NCBI RefSeq assembly: GCF_947501415.1
Contig: NZ_CANMVL010000012.1
Span: 27,843-91,842 of the forward strand
DNA from: an uncultured Halomonas sp.
Lineage (GTDB): Bacteria; Pseudomonadota; Gammaproteobacteria; Pseudomonadales; Halomonadaceae
Direction: 5' to 3'
Length of the DNA stretch: 64,000 nucleotides
The translations under genes and the position numbers were made by a program. This document shows positions 1-8,477 of this stretch, piece after piece; position 1 is the stretch's first letter, and each line of letters begins with the position of its first letter. Under the pieces are notes generated by a model. It was not told the origin of the DNA. It saw nothing but the letters and a program-made list of their open reading frames with translations, and ran no database searches.

Positions 1-590
1 ATCGAGATCTCGTAACCGTCTTCACCGGTGTAGCCGCTGCGGCTGATCCAGACCGGAATGCCGTCGATCTCGAAGTGGCCATGCTGCATGAAGACCAGCT
101 CGGTGGCTGCGGGACAGAGGCGTTTCATTACCTCGGCGGTCTGCGGTCCCTGGATGGCGATCAGGCCGCGATCCAGCTCCTCGATCTCGTGCCCCGCGGG
201 CAGGTTGTCGCGCAGGTGGGCGATATCCTGGTCGCGGCAGGCGGCATTGACCACCAGATAGAGCTCGTCGCCGGTGTTGGCCACCATCAGGTCGTCTAGG
301 ATGCCGCCGGCGTCGTTGGTGAACATCGCATAGCGCTGCATGCCCTCGGGCAGGCCGACGATATCCGAGGGGACCAGGGTCTCCAGTGCCTCGGCAGGGG
401 CGGGGCCACGCAGCAGCAGCTGACCCATGTGCGAGACATCGAACAGCCCGCAGGCGGTGCGCGTGTGCTCATGCTCCTTCTTCACGCCCAGTGGATACTG
501 CACCGGCATCTCGTAGCCGGCGAAAGGCACCAGCTTGGCGCCTAGCTCGACGTGCAGGTCATAGAGAGGGGTGCGCTTCAGCTCGCTCAT
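1..590 (-). CDS. gcvT: aminomethyltransferase (glycine cleavage T protein), 5' part only
   Basis: Only the first 196 codons lie in the window; the reading frame stays open through base 1. The product transfers the aminomethyl carbon from lipoyl-H-protein to tetrahydrofolate in the glycine cleavage system. The N-terminus begins MSELKRTPLYDLHVELGAK and shows family-typical stretches: VPFAGYEMPVQYP, GLFDVSHMGQ (substrate/folate pocket) and SRSGYTGEDGYEIS at the window edge. No glycine riboswitch was recognised in the leader. A 16-base palindrome sits about 86 bases upstream of the start and is a candidate operator. Partners gcvH and gcvP would lie to the left, outside the window. Confidence 0.95.
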   Translation of the reverse strand, partial: MSELKRTPLYDLHVELGAKLVPFAGYEMPVQYPLGVKKEHEHTRTACGLFDVSHMGQLLLRGPAPAEALETLVPSDIVGLPEGMQRYAMFTNDAGGILDDLMVANTGDELYLVVNAACRDQDIAHLRDNLPAGHEIEELDRGLIAIQGPQTAEVMKRLCPAATELVFMQHGHFEIDGIPVWISRSGYTGEDGYEIS

Positions 591-675
591 GGGGGCCTCC
601 GATAACAGGAAATAACGAAGCGGGGTGCCTCAAGGATAGCGGCAACCGGATAGCATAGCGCCTAGAGTAGACGAT

Positions 676-691
676 GTTTCCTATTGGAAAC
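676..691. promoter_or_regulatory. candidate operator upstream of gcvT (palindrome GTTTCCTATTGGAAAC)
   Basis: GTTTCC-TATT-GGAAAC has perfect 6-base arms and lies 86 bases upstream of the gcvT start codon. A near-identical copy lies at 921-936. On the minus strand a possible -10 sequence TATGCTAT follows about 18 bases further on, so a bound protein could block or activate the gcvT promoter. The regulator is unknown; I assign no family. Confidence 0.5.
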
Positions 692-920
692 AATGGGCGG
701 TGAAAAGAATCCCGGCCCGGATGGGAGCGAAAGGGATGTCATGGGGACTTGCACCGACATGGGTCAGCTCTAAGGGGTGAGTGGTTGGCTTGGGGCAGGC
801 GCAGGCGCCAGTTACCCAGTTGGGGTGGCGAAGGGTGGTGAGGGGTGTTGAGGAGTGACGAGGGATGGCGAAGGGTGACGAGTGGTAGCGGTAAGTGCAG
901 GGGGCCTGGCGATGGCCTGG

Positions 921-936
921 TTTTCCTATTGGAAAC
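921..936. promoter_or_regulatory. second copy of the candidate operator
   Basis: TTTTCCTATTGGAAAC matches the 676-691 palindrome in 15 of 16 positions, including the TATT centre. It lies about 36 bases past the stop codon of the ydhR-like gene (minus strand) and 245 bases from the first copy, a spacing that would allow looping between two bound sites. Function is inferred only from the repeated palindrome. Confidence 0.45.
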
Positions 937-971
937 AGCCCGACCCCGGGCTGCTTCCACACCTCCGGCAC

Positions 972-1280
972 TCAGCTCTCTATGGGTCCACCGTTGATGG
1001 CGGATAGTGCCTCGTTGGCCTCGAGGACCTGCGCCTCGATGCCGGTCACCCCCATGCCCTCCAGGCGCGCGGTATGCATCTGCCGATAGGCCTCGGCGTC
1101 CCTGCGGGTGGCGAAGAGGTAGACGCCGCCGGCGCGTCCGGCCTGCTCGTCCTCTGTCCAGATCTTCCAGATCAGGCCGGGTTCGTCGTTGATGGATCTG
1201 GCCAGTGGCGTCATGGCCTTTACCATCGCCTCGCCGAAGGGACCGTCGAAAGGGAAGTGTACCTGCAGAATTACGGCCAT
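972..1280 (-). CDS. ydhR: YdhR-type putative monooxygenase
   Basis: A 102-residue protein, the normal length for YdhR, a small dimeric alpha/beta (ferredoxin-like fold) protein proposed to be a monooxygenase but without an established substrate. Recognisable family stretches are LQVHFPFDGPFG at the N-terminus, SINDEPGLIWKIWTEDE in the centre and GGVYLFATRRDAEAYRQMHTAR before the C-terminal helix. The start is supported by AAAGGAGG six bases ahead of the ATG. The gene lies upstream of gcvT on the same strand but is separated by 381 bases carrying the candidate operators, so co-transcription is uncertain. Confidence 0.85.
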   Translation of the reverse strand: MAVILQVHFPFDGPFGEAMVKAMTPLARSINDEPGLIWKIWTEDEQAGRAGGVYLFATRRDAEAYRQMHTARLEGMGVTGIEAQVLEANEALSAINGGPIES

Positions 1281-1339
1281 CTGTGGCCTCCTTTCGGTTG
1301 GGAGTAGAGGGGTGCTGGCTGCTGGAGTCGTGACGTGGC

Positions 1340-1582
1340 TCAGACGAACTCGGGGTCGTCGGTGCGAAAGATCGCCTCCTCCTCGCCGGGCAGTGTCACC
1401 GAGAACTCGCCGCCTCCCAGGTAGTTGACCGGGTGGCCTTCGCGGGTGCGCAGGCTGGGTGGACCGCTGACCGGGCCGGCGTGGGTCAGCTCGCCGAGTT
1501 CCTTGACGCTGACCTGGATGTCGATCATCACCTCACGGCCCTGTTCGTCGAAGGCCATGATGGTGCGCTCGTGCTCGCTCAT
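1340..1582 (-). CDS. small conserved-looking protein of unknown function
   Basis: I do not recognise this 80-residue protein. It is acidic, predicted soluble, with no signal peptide or membrane segment. It begins MSEHERTIMAFDEQGREV, and an internal HPVNYLGGGEFSV segment suggests a compact beta-rich fold. The start at 1582 is preferred over an upstream in-frame ATG at 1651 because GGAG precedes it and the extra residues look like leader sequence. It lies between the ydhR-like gene (57 bases away) and the isocitrate dehydrogenase gene, all on the minus strand, and a hairpin at 1657-1684 separates it from the latter. Confidence 0.6.
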   Translation of the reverse strand: MSEHERTIMAFDEQGREVMIDIQVSVKELGELTHAGPVSGPPSLRTREGHPVNYLGGGEFSVTLPGEEEAIFRTDDPEFV

Positions 1583-1656
1583 GGGACTATCTCCGGCAGG
1601 TGGGATGGCAATCAGTATCGACATTTTTGACGCCCGTGGCGAGTGACACAACGCAG

Positions 1657-1684
1657 CGGGGCCTGCGCAAAGGCAGGCCCCGGG
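1657..1684 (-). terminator. hairpin downstream of the isocitrate dehydrogenase gene
   Basis: A GC-rich stem GGGGCCTG / CAGGCCCC with an eight-base loop lies 38-65 bases past the stop codon on the minus strand. It lacks a clear U-tract, so it may be an attenuating or RNA-stabilising hairpin rather than a strict intrinsic terminator. Confidence 0.5.
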
Positions 1685-1721
1685 TTGGTCAAGCGCGGAG
1701 TCGAGCGGTGATGTCAGGCGC

Positions 1722-3455
1722 TCAGAGCCGGCTGGCCACGGCGTCGAGGAAGCCCTGCATATCGACCAGGGTCTCGTTTGCCGGGTCGCTGGTCTTGCCC
1801 TTGAGGTCGCCGGTAATGAAGCCGGCGTCGACGGTGTCGATCAGCGCTTCCTTGAGGCGTTGGGCGTACTCCACCAGCGCGGCGTTCGCTTCACGTTCGC
1901 CCAGGGTCTCCAGGGCGTTGGCCACGGCGAACAGCAGAGCGGAGGAGTTGAAGTGAGCCTCCTTGCCATCGGTCTCCAGGTACTTGAGGTAGAGATCGTG
2001 GGCCGTGCCATGGGGCGCTTCGAACAGCATGGTGCCGTCCTTGCTCTCGATGATCGAGCTGGCGGTGGCCAGGCTGCCACCCAGGGCGGCGGAGATATCC
2101 GAGAAGATATCGCCGTCCAGGTTCTGCGCCGGGTAGAGGGCGTTGCGGGGCGGATCGGTGATCATCTTGGTCAGCTGGCTGGAGGGCCGCATGATCATGA
2201 ACGAGGGCGGCGCGGTGTCGTTTTCGGCCAGCTTGCGGCGCACGTCGGTGATCACGGTGCTGAACACCTCGTCGTACTCCATGTACTCGCGCTTGAGGCC
2301 GAAGTAGACCTCCTTGTTCTTGCGCGAGGCATCGCGGAACACCTGCAGCACCCAGTCCCTGATCGCCACATGGTCGTTTGACATCAACAGGATCGGATCG
2401 CCCTTCTTGATGTGGCGGGCGTGCTTCTCCTCGCCGTCGACGATCACCTTGAGGATACCGTCCTCGTCGGCGGGGGCGTTGAAGCTGCCGTACTGGTCGC
2501 CGCCACCGGCGCTCATGCGCGAGATGGAGACCTGGGCCTTGCGGTCGGGAATGCCGAACTGCTTGAGCTGCTCGACCAGCTTGTAGAGCTTGCGCCCGGT
2601 GTTGTTGTCGGGCACGCCCCAGATGGCCCGCTCGGGCGGGTTGGCAACCAGGCGTGCGGCCTGGGCGTCGATCAGCTCATAGAAGTAACTGAGCCCCAGG
2701 GCCTCGGCCTGCTCGCGGTAGTGCTCTTCGAAGATGGTCTCGATGGCGGCACGCATCACGCCATCATAACCGGCGATGACGGTGTCCTTGAGGCCGAGAT
2801 AGATATCACGTTTCTCGTCGATGGCGCGCTGGAAGAAGCGGTGTGCCCAGGCCCTGACCTTCTCCAGGTCATTGGTCGCCAGCAGCCAGGGGTCACCCTT
2901 CTGCACCTCGCGACGGTGGAGTTCCACCGGGTTACCGCTGGACCCCACGAACATCAGCTTGACCACGCCGGTGTCGCGGGAGAGCTCGTTGAAGCTGTCC
3001 TTGATGCCGCCGGTATCCATGGTCTCGACCACGATATCGCGGCCGACCCACTCGGGGCGCTTGACCAGCAGGTTGCGGAACTGGATGTCCTCGCGGGTGA
3101 TGTTGCCGCCGATGCCCTTGCGGATGGCGCCGTTGGGGGACTTGGTGGCCAGCGGATGCAGTCGGCTGCTGTCGATGTCCGGGTGCTTGGCGAGTAGCTC
3201 ACCGAGCTGCGCGCGGTTGACCGTCATGCCGGCATTCTTGATGCCTACACCGTAATGCTTGAGTGCCTCCACGGCATCGATCACCACCTGACCATTGGTC
3301 ACCAGGCGGTTCTCGGCGGAGAGGTCGATCTCGACGAGGGGGATCTCTAGCCGGGAGGTCACGAAGGTGTCGAGAATCTTCTCGAAGGCTACCTGAGCCA
3401 TCTCGTCACCGTGGAGAATGACCAGGGGGGCCTCGACTTTGATCTTGCTGCTCAT
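1722..3455 (-). CDS. icd: isocitrate dehydrogenase, long form (577 residues)
   Basis: Member of the isocitrate/isopropylmalate dehydrogenase family, converting isocitrate to 2-oxoglutarate in the TCA cycle. HGDEMAQVAFEKIL near residue 15 corresponds to the DGDEMTR start of NADP-type enzymes. SPNGAIR at 106-112 followed by GGNITRED matches the substrate loop (usually SPNGTIRN...GGTVFRE). The C-terminal half carries NLDGDIFSDISAALGGSL (metal-binding Asp residues) and EAPHGTAHDLY (coenzyme loop). At 577 residues it is well longer than the roughly 410-residue homodimeric form and shorter than the roughly 740-residue monomeric form, so coenzyme choice and oligomer state should not be assumed. It is divergent from the FAD oxidoreductase gene. 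Confidence 0.8.
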   Translation of the reverse strand: MSSKIKVEAPLVILHGDEMAQVAFEKILDTFVTSRLEIPLVEIDLSAENRLVTNGQVVIDAVEALKHYGVGIKNAGMTVNRAQLGELLAKHPDIDSSRLHPLATKSPNGAIRKGIGGNITREDIQFRNLLVKRPEWVGRDIVVETMDTGGIKDSFNELSRDTGVVKLMFVGSSGNPVELHRREVQKGDPWLLATNDLEKVRAWAHRFFQRAIDEKRDIYLGLKDTVIAGYDGVMRAAIETIFEEHYREQAEALGLSYFYELIDAQAARLVANPPERAIWGVPDNNTGRKLYKLVEQLKQFGIPDRKAQVSISRMSAGGGDQYGSFNAPADEDGILKVIVDGEEKHARHIKKGDPILLMSNDHVAIRDWVLQVFRDASRKNKEVYFGLKREYMEYDEVFSTVITDVRRKLAENDTAPPSFMIMRPSSQLTKMITDPPRNALYPAQNLDGDIFSDISAALGGSLATASSIIESKDGTMLFEAPHGTAHDLYLKYLETDGKEAHFNSSALLFAVANALETLGEREANAALVEYAQRLKEALIDTVDAGFITGDLKGKTSDPANETLVDMQGFLDAVASRL

Positions 3456-3652
3456 CGCCTCGTCTCATTTTACGTACAGAAGGGTATATAGGGTACGCCG
3501 GAAGGTCCGATGGTGCCATGCCTCCAAGGGGAGAGGCAGGGTTATCGTGGATGGCAACACCGTTCAAGTTGTCCCCGACGACTCGCGATGTGTCAGTTGG
3601 CTAGCTACCTTGCTTTTACGCATCGAATCCGCTGCATAGACGGTGATACCCC

Positions 3653-4879
3653 ATGGATCTCAAGAGCGGTTACCCCTTCTGGGCCGTCAAGAATGGCCTA
3701 ATGCAAGCCTTCCCCAAGCTGACACGCGAGGTGTCCTGTGACGTGGTGGTAGTCGGAGGGGGCATTACCGGTGCCCTGATCGCCCATGAGCTTGGCTGTC
3801 ACGGGCATGATGTCGTGGTAGTCGAGCGACGCGATATCGGCTGGGGGAGCTCGGCGGCCAGTACCGCCCTGCTGCAGTACGAGATCGATACGCACCTGAC
3901 TGAGCTCTCCGAGATAGTGGGCGAAGCCGAGGCCGTGAAGGCATACCGGGGCTGTGCTCAGGCCATCCGGGACATCGAGACGCTGGCCAGGGAAGTGGGT
4001 GATGTGGATTTCGACAGGCAGCAGAGTCTCTACTACGCCAGTGAAGAGGAGGATGTCTCTAGCCTGCGCCGGGAGTTCGAGCTACGCAGACAGCACGGGT
4101 TCAATGCCGACTGGCTGGAGCGCGATGATATCAGGGCCCGGTTCGGCTTCGAGGCGCCCTGTGCCATCCTGACCCCGCTGGCAGCCCGTCTGGACCCATA
4201 CCGCATGGCCTATCATCTGTTCGCCCGGCTGCTGGCAGGCGGCGGCCGTGTATTCGATCGCACCGAGATCGTCGATATCCGCCCCGGCGAGGCACGGGTC
4301 ACCCTGACTACTACCGATGCCATATCCCTGCACTGCAGACACCTGGTCATGGCGGCCGGCTACGAGTCCCAGCCCTGGATCGACCAGCAGGTAGCTAGCA
4401 ACCGCAGCAGCTATGCCTTCGTCACCGACCCTATCGCGCCTGAGACGCTGGGGTCGCTGGCCTCCACCATGATCTGGGAGTCGGCCCGTCCCTATCTGTA
4501 TTTGCGCAGCACCGGGGACGGACGCCTGATGGTTGGGGGAGAGGATGACGACGTCGATATTCCTTCCCGACGTGATCAGAAGGTGGGTGAGAAGGCCGAG
4601 ATCCTGGTCAAGCAGGTAAAGGCCCTGTTCCCCGACCTCTCGATCAACCCCACCTTCTCCTGGGGAGGCACCTTTGCCGAGACCGATGACGGCCTGCCTT
4701 TCTTCGGCCCCCATGAGCAGTATGGTCCCCGCGTGCACTTCGCCATGGCCTACGGTGGTAACGGCATCAGCTACAGCATGCTGGGGGCCGGGTTGTTGCG
4801 TGCCCTGATAGAGGAGCGCAGCCACCCGCTGTCCGAGCTCTTCTCGTTTTCCCGAGGACGCCACGGGGCGGGGGGCTGA
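3653..4879 (+). CDS. FAD-dependent oxidoreductase, DAO/DadA family
   Basis: A 408-residue flavoprotein of the glycine/D-amino-acid oxidase fold. The dinucleotide-binding motif VVVVGGGITGALIAHELG lies at residues 31-48, followed by VVVVERRDIGWGSSAAST, the ribose-binding and FAD loop region typical of DadA-like enzymes. SWGGTFAETDDGLPFFG and AYGGNGISYSMLGA near the C-terminus form the second FAD-contact region. The substrate is not evident. The start is the first ATG: the N-terminal MDLKSGYPFWAVKNGL looks like genuine family sequence, although the ribosome-binding site is weak. It stands alone, divergent from the isocitrate dehydrogenase gene and convergent with the antiporter gene. Confidence 0.8.
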   Translation: MDLKSGYPFWAVKNGLMQAFPKLTREVSCDVVVVGGGITGALIAHELGCHGHDVVVVERRDIGWGSSAASTALLQYEIDTHLTELSEIVGEAEAVKAYRGCAQAIRDIETLAREVGDVDFDRQQSLYYASEEEDVSSLRREFELRRQHGFNADWLERDDIRARFGFEAPCAILTPLAARLDPYRMAYHLFARLLAGGGRVFDRTEIVDIRPGEARVTLTTTDAISLHCRHLVMAAGYESQPWIDQQVASNRSSYAFVTDPIAPETLGSLASTMIWESARPYLYLRSTGDGRLMVGGEDDDVDIPSRRDQKVGEKAEILVKQVKALFPDLSINPTFSWGGTFAETDDGLPFFGPHEQYGPRVHFAMAYGGNGISYSMLGAGLLRALIEERSHPLSELFSFSRGRHGAGG

Positions 4880-4914
4880 GCCTTTATTCTGGCGGCTGGC
4901 GAGGCTTACCGGCA

Positions 4915-6219
4915 TCAGTCGCACCTTGTGCGCACTCGCTGGCGAAGCCGCTCTCGAAGCGCCATGACGGGGGTGGCCATCACGCCATGCACACAGATCG
5001 AGAGCGTCACCGCAAAGGCGCAGGTCGCCCATAGCAGCTCGGCGTCCTGAAAGTCGCCGTTATGCAGCGCATAAGCGAGATAGTAGAGGCAGCCGATACC
5101 GCGAATGCCGAAGAAGCTGGCGACCAGGCGGTCAAGGAAGGGTAGCCTTCGGCTACCCAATGTCGCCACAAGGCCGGCCAGCGGGCGTATCACGAAGATC
5201 AGCAGCACGCCGAGCAGCGCGGCCTCCCAGGTGAGCGGAGCTAGCACCCCGCCGGCGATGGCACCGCCCAGAGCGATCAGGATGCCGGTCATCAGCAGCT
5301 GCTCCGACTGCTCGGCGAAGGTGTGCAGCGACCTGTGGGTCTGGTGCGTCCGTTCGCGATGCTTGATGGTCAGCGCCCCGATGAAGACGGCCAGGAAGCC
5401 GTAACCACCGATGGCCTCGGTCAGACCGTAGAGCAGCAGCGTACCCGCCAGCGCTCCGGTTCCGGCCTTCATCCTCTGCTGTTCGGTCTCGACCGGAAGC
5501 CGCAGCAGGATGGCAGCGAGCAACCAGCCGATGGCGGCTCCTGCTCCGGCTCCCACGACGATCTTGTAGAGCACATCGACGAACAGCCACTGCATCAGCC
5601 AGCCGGATGGCGCCACCCCCTCGGCGAGCATCAGCAGGGCGAGATAGGTGAAGGGGAAGGCGAGGGCGTCGTTCAGGCCGGCCTCGGAGGTCAGAGTGAA
5701 GCGCAGTTCATCCTCGCTCTGGCGAGGATCGATATCCTTATCCAGCGCCTCTCCTGGCTCGTCGACCTGCACGTCCGAGGCCAGCACCGGGTCGGTGGGG
5801 GCGAGCACGGCGCCGAGCAGCACGGCGGCGGCGGGGGCCAGGCCGAGCATCCCCCAGCCCAGCAGGGCCACGCCCAGGATCGACAACGGCATGCAGATGC
5901 CCAGCAGGCGCCAGGTGGAGCTCCAGGTGCGCAGGCTCGGCAGGCGATCGATCTTCAGCCCCACGCCCATCAGCGAGATGATCACTCCGGCTTCGGTCAG
6001 GTGTAGCGCCAGGCTGCCGTGTCGCTCGGGATCCGGTGGGGTCAGGCCAAGGGGCAGGGCGAAGGCGAGATACCCCAGGGCCAGAGGGATGATCGGAAAG
6101 GAGAAGGGAGCATCGCGGAAGCGCTGGAGCAGCGTCGCCAGCGCCAGTACGCCCAGGCCCACCACCACGACCACCAGGTCGTACTCGCCCAGTACCTTGA
6201 GCGTACTCGTCAGTTCCAT
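4915..6219 (-). CDS. CPA1-type sodium/proton antiporter
   Basis: A 434-residue polytopic inner-membrane protein with about twelve hydrophobic segments. The motif PTDPVLASDVQV at about 141-152 contains the conserved TDP...D of NhaP-like CPA1 antiporters, and LTSEAGLNDALAFPF is the second ion-pathway helix, with the paired N-D of electroneutral exchangers. It probably exchanges cytoplasmic sodium (or potassium) for protons, a sensible function in a halophile. GGAG lies seven bases before the ATG. It lies between the FAD oxidoreductase gene (convergent) and threonine ammonia-lyase (same strand, 56 bases upstream). Confidence 0.88.
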   Translation of the reverse strand: MELTSTLKVLGEYDLVVVVVGLGVLALATLLQRFRDAPFSFPIIPLALGYLAFALPLGLTPPDPERHGSLALHLTEAGVIISLMGVGLKIDRLPSLRTWSSTWRLLGICMPLSILGVALLGWGMLGLAPAAAVLLGAVLAPTDPVLASDVQVDEPGEALDKDIDPRQSEDELRFTLTSEAGLNDALAFPFTYLALLMLAEGVAPSGWLMQWLFVDVLYKIVVGAGAGAAIGWLLAAILLRLPVETEQQRMKAGTGALAGTLLLYGLTEAIGGYGFLAVFIGALTIKHRERTHQTHRSLHTFAEQSEQLLMTGILIALGGAIAGGVLAPLTWEAALLGVLLIFVIRPLAGLVATLGSRRLPFLDRLVASFFGIRGIGCLYYLAYALHNGDFQDAELLWATCAFAVTLSICVHGVMATPVMALRERLRQRVRTRCD

Positions 6220-6275
6220 AGGAGGTCTCCCGATGTCGGTGAGCGTGATCGAAACGGTGTGGCAGCCGGGCCAGG

Positions 6276-7547
6276 CTAGCCGGCGCTGTTCGCAGTCTCA
6301 AGGCGATCGCTGCCGGCCCAGCGCTCGTCCGGGTGGACCTCGTTGGCCGGCAGTACCGGGTCGTAGCCGTCGCGGCGCAGCGCCTCGATCACCTCGTGGG
6401 TGTGGTCGCTGCCCAGGGTTTCCAGGGTGGCCTCCACCTCGGTGGCGCGCAGCGAGAGGTCGGTAAAGGTGCGATGGTGGGCGATATGGATGACGTTGGC
6501 GTGCTGCTCGGCAAGCTGCCGGGTCAGCTCGGCCAGGGCGCCGGGTACGTCGGGAATCGCCACACGCACGCGCACGATTCGTCCGGTGCGCACCAGGCCG
6601 CGCTGAATCACCGAGGAGAGCGCCAGCATGTCGATATTGCCGCCGCACAGCACCAGTCCCACCTTGCGTCCACGGTAACGCTCGGGGTCGGAGAGCACGG
6701 CGGCCAGGCCGGCGGCGCCGGCGCCCTCGGCCACGCTCTTCTCGATCTCCAGCAGCAGCAGGATGGCGCGCTCGATCTCCGGTTCGTCCACCAGCACGAT
6801 GTCGCGCACCCGCTCGCGCACGATGGGCAGGGTCAGCCTGCCGGGCTGCTTGACCGCAATGCCCTCGGCCAGGGTGGCCAGGCCGCAGTTGATCTCCTCT
6901 CCGGCCAGCGCCTGTTGCATGGCGGGGAAGCGCTGGGTCTGCACGCCCACGATCTCGATGCCGGGCTTGAGCTCGGTGGCGGCGATGGCATTGCCACTGA
7001 TCAGTCCGCCGCCGCCGATGGGAATCACCAGGGTGTCGAGGTCCGGGGCGTCCTCGAGCATCTCCAGAGCGATGGTGCCCTGGCCGGCGATGATGCGTTC
7101 GTCGTCGTAGGGGTGCACGAAGACCAGGTCACGTTCGGCGGCCAGGCGGTGAGCATATTCGCCGGCCTCGGCCACTCCTTCGCCCTCGAGATGAACTTCC
7201 GCCCCGAGCTTGCGGGTGTTGTGCACCTTGAGGTTAGGCGTATGGCGAGGCATGACGATGGTGGCACGGATGCCCAGGCGTGCCGCGTGGTAGGCCACCG
7301 CCTGGGCGTGGTTGCCGGCGGACATGGCGATGACGCCGCGCTGTCGCTCCTGCTGGCTTAGCGTCAGCAGGTGGTTGAGTGCGCCGCGCTCCTTGAAGGC
7401 GGCGGTGAACTGATGGTTCTCGAACTTGATGTAGAGCTCGCAGCCGGCGATGCGGGACAGGGTATGCGAGAGCAGGCAGGGGGTACGCTCCACGCTGCCA
7501 CGGATGCGTTCGGCGGCGGTGCGAATATCATCGAGAGTGACGCTCAT
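6276..7547 (-). CDS. threonine ammonia-lyase (PLP-dependent, with C-terminal ACT-like region)
   Basis: Catalyses deamination of L-threonine to 2-oxobutanoate. The PLP lysine is K52 in AAFKERGALN, the asparagine loop is SAGNHAQAVAYHA, and the phosphate-binding glycine loop is GGGGLISG. After the catalytic fold (about 1-320) the chain continues with RTGRIVRVRVAIPDVPGALAELTRQLAEQHANV, an ACT-like regulatory domain. The total of 423 residues fits the short TdcB-plus-ACT type rather than the long IlvA with a doubled domain. The start at 7547 (MSVTLDDIRTAAERI) fits the family better than an ATG 36 bases upstream; GGAG lies 11 bases ahead. It is divergent from the yebE-like gene. Confidence 0.88.
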   Translation of the reverse strand: MSVTLDDIRTAAERIRGSVERTPCLLSHTLSRIAGCELYIKFENHQFTAAFKERGALNHLLTLSQQERQRGVIAMSAGNHAQAVAYHAARLGIRATIVMPRHTPNLKVHNTRKLGAEVHLEGEGVAEAGEYAHRLAAERDLVFVHPYDDERIIAGQGTIALEMLEDAPDLDTLVIPIGGGGLISGNAIAATELKPGIEIVGVQTQRFPAMQQALAGEEINCGLATLAEGIAVKQPGRLTLPIVRERVRDIVLVDEPEIERAILLLLEIEKSVAEGAGAAGLAAVLSDPERYRGRKVGLVLCGGNIDMLALSSVIQRGLVRTGRIVRVRVAIPDVPGALAELTRQLAEQHANVIHIAHHRTFTDLSLRATEVEATLETLGSDHTHEVIEALRRDGYDPVLPANEVHPDERWAGSDRLETANSAG

Positions 7548-7715
7548 GGCCAGGGTGGCTCCTGTTTCTTGTCCGGTTTTCATGATGCGGTCTCAGGGGG
7601 CGGATGTCGAAAGGCATGTCGAAATGGATAGCGAAACGGATGTTGCAAGGTCGATGTCTGGGATAGAGTCGACCCATGCCCCGTAGGGGGAGTGTTCAGC
7701 CAGGAGGAGAGCGCG

Positions 7716-8477
7716 ATGAATGCCAGCAAGATACTCGAGCAGCTGATGAAGCAGGCCGGTGGCTCCGGCAGCCGGTCCAGCGAGGGCGGCCAGGGCCTGG
7801 ATATCAAGGGGATGCTCGACGGCCTCTCCCGTCAGTTTGGCGGTGGACAGGGCGGTGATCGTCAGGAGGACGATAATCGGGGCAGTGGCTCGGGAATCGA
7901 TGTCAAGAGCCTGCTGGGCGGTGGCGCCCTGGGGCTGCTGGTGGGCTCCAAGCGGGGCCGCAAGCTGGGCGGCAAGGCGCTCAAGTACGGCGCCATCGCC
8001 GGCGTGGGAGCGCTGGCCTGGAAGGCGTGGCAGAACTCGCGCGACGGCGCCTCCTCATCAGGCGGGCAGGCCGGTGCAGCGCCCGCCGAGGGTGAGCCGG
8101 TGGAACAGCTGGGGGGCGAGGCGCGCGAGCGGCGCAGCCTGGAGCTGCTGCAGGCGATGATCATGGCCGCCCGCGCCGACGGTCATATCGATGATCAGGA
8201 GCGGGAGCTGATCGCCGGCCAGATCGATGCCCTGGGGGCCGATCAGGAGCTGCATGCCTGGGTGGAGCGTCAGCTCCAGGCGCCGCTGGACGCCGAGGCG
8301 CTGGCGGCGCAGGTCGATTCGCCCCAGGCGGCCCGCGAGATGTACCTGATCAGCGTGGCGGTGGTCGACGAGCAGAACGCCATGGAGCGCGCCTGGCTCG
8401 ACCAGCTGGGTCGTGCCCTGTCACTGCCGGGGGAGGTGACCACGGAGCTTGAACATCAGGCCCGGGAGGCCGGTTGA
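7716..8477 (+). CDS. yebE: DUF533 / TerB-like inner-membrane protein (YebE family)
   Basis: A 253-residue protein. After a polar, glycine-rich N-terminal region comes a short membrane-associated segment (LLGGGALGLLVGSKRGRKLGGKALKYGAIAGVGALAWKAW). The C-terminal half is a helical TerB-like domain with LLQAMIMAARADGHIDDQERELI, an acidic helix pair that could bind metal. YebE-family proteins have no firmly assigned biochemical role; the TerB link to tellurite is by fold only. AGGAG lies four to five bases upstream of the ATG. The stop codon overlaps the pgpA start by one base (TGATG), indicating translational coupling. Confidence 0.8.
   Translation: MNASKILEQLMKQAGGSGSRSSEGGQGLDIKGMLDGLSRQFGGGQGGDRQEDDNRGSGSGIDVKSLLGGGALGLLVGSKRGRKLGGKALKYGAIAGVGALAWKAWQNSRDGASSSGGQAGAAPAEGEPVEQLGGEARERRSLELLQAMIMAARADGHIDDQERELIAGQIDALGADQELHAWVERQLQAPLDAEALAAQVDSPQAAREMYLISVAVVDEQNAMERAWLDQLGRALSLPGEVTTELEHQAREAG

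Larger units (their letters stand above)
591..971. other. gene-free gcvT upstream region with degenerate purine-rich repeats
   Basis: No convincing coding sequence is present. Apart from the two palindromes, about 780-900 consists of short, imperfectly repeated G/A-rich units of the type GAGTGACGAGGGATGGCGAAG, followed by similar GGTGACGAG and GGTGGCGAAG pieces. Short frames here have compositions dictated by the repeat and no recognisable similarity. Confidence 0.5.

Noticed and set aside
591..720. Glycine riboswitch ahead of gcvT
   Set aside because: No paired glycine aptamer pattern could be found in the leader; only the palindrome is evident.
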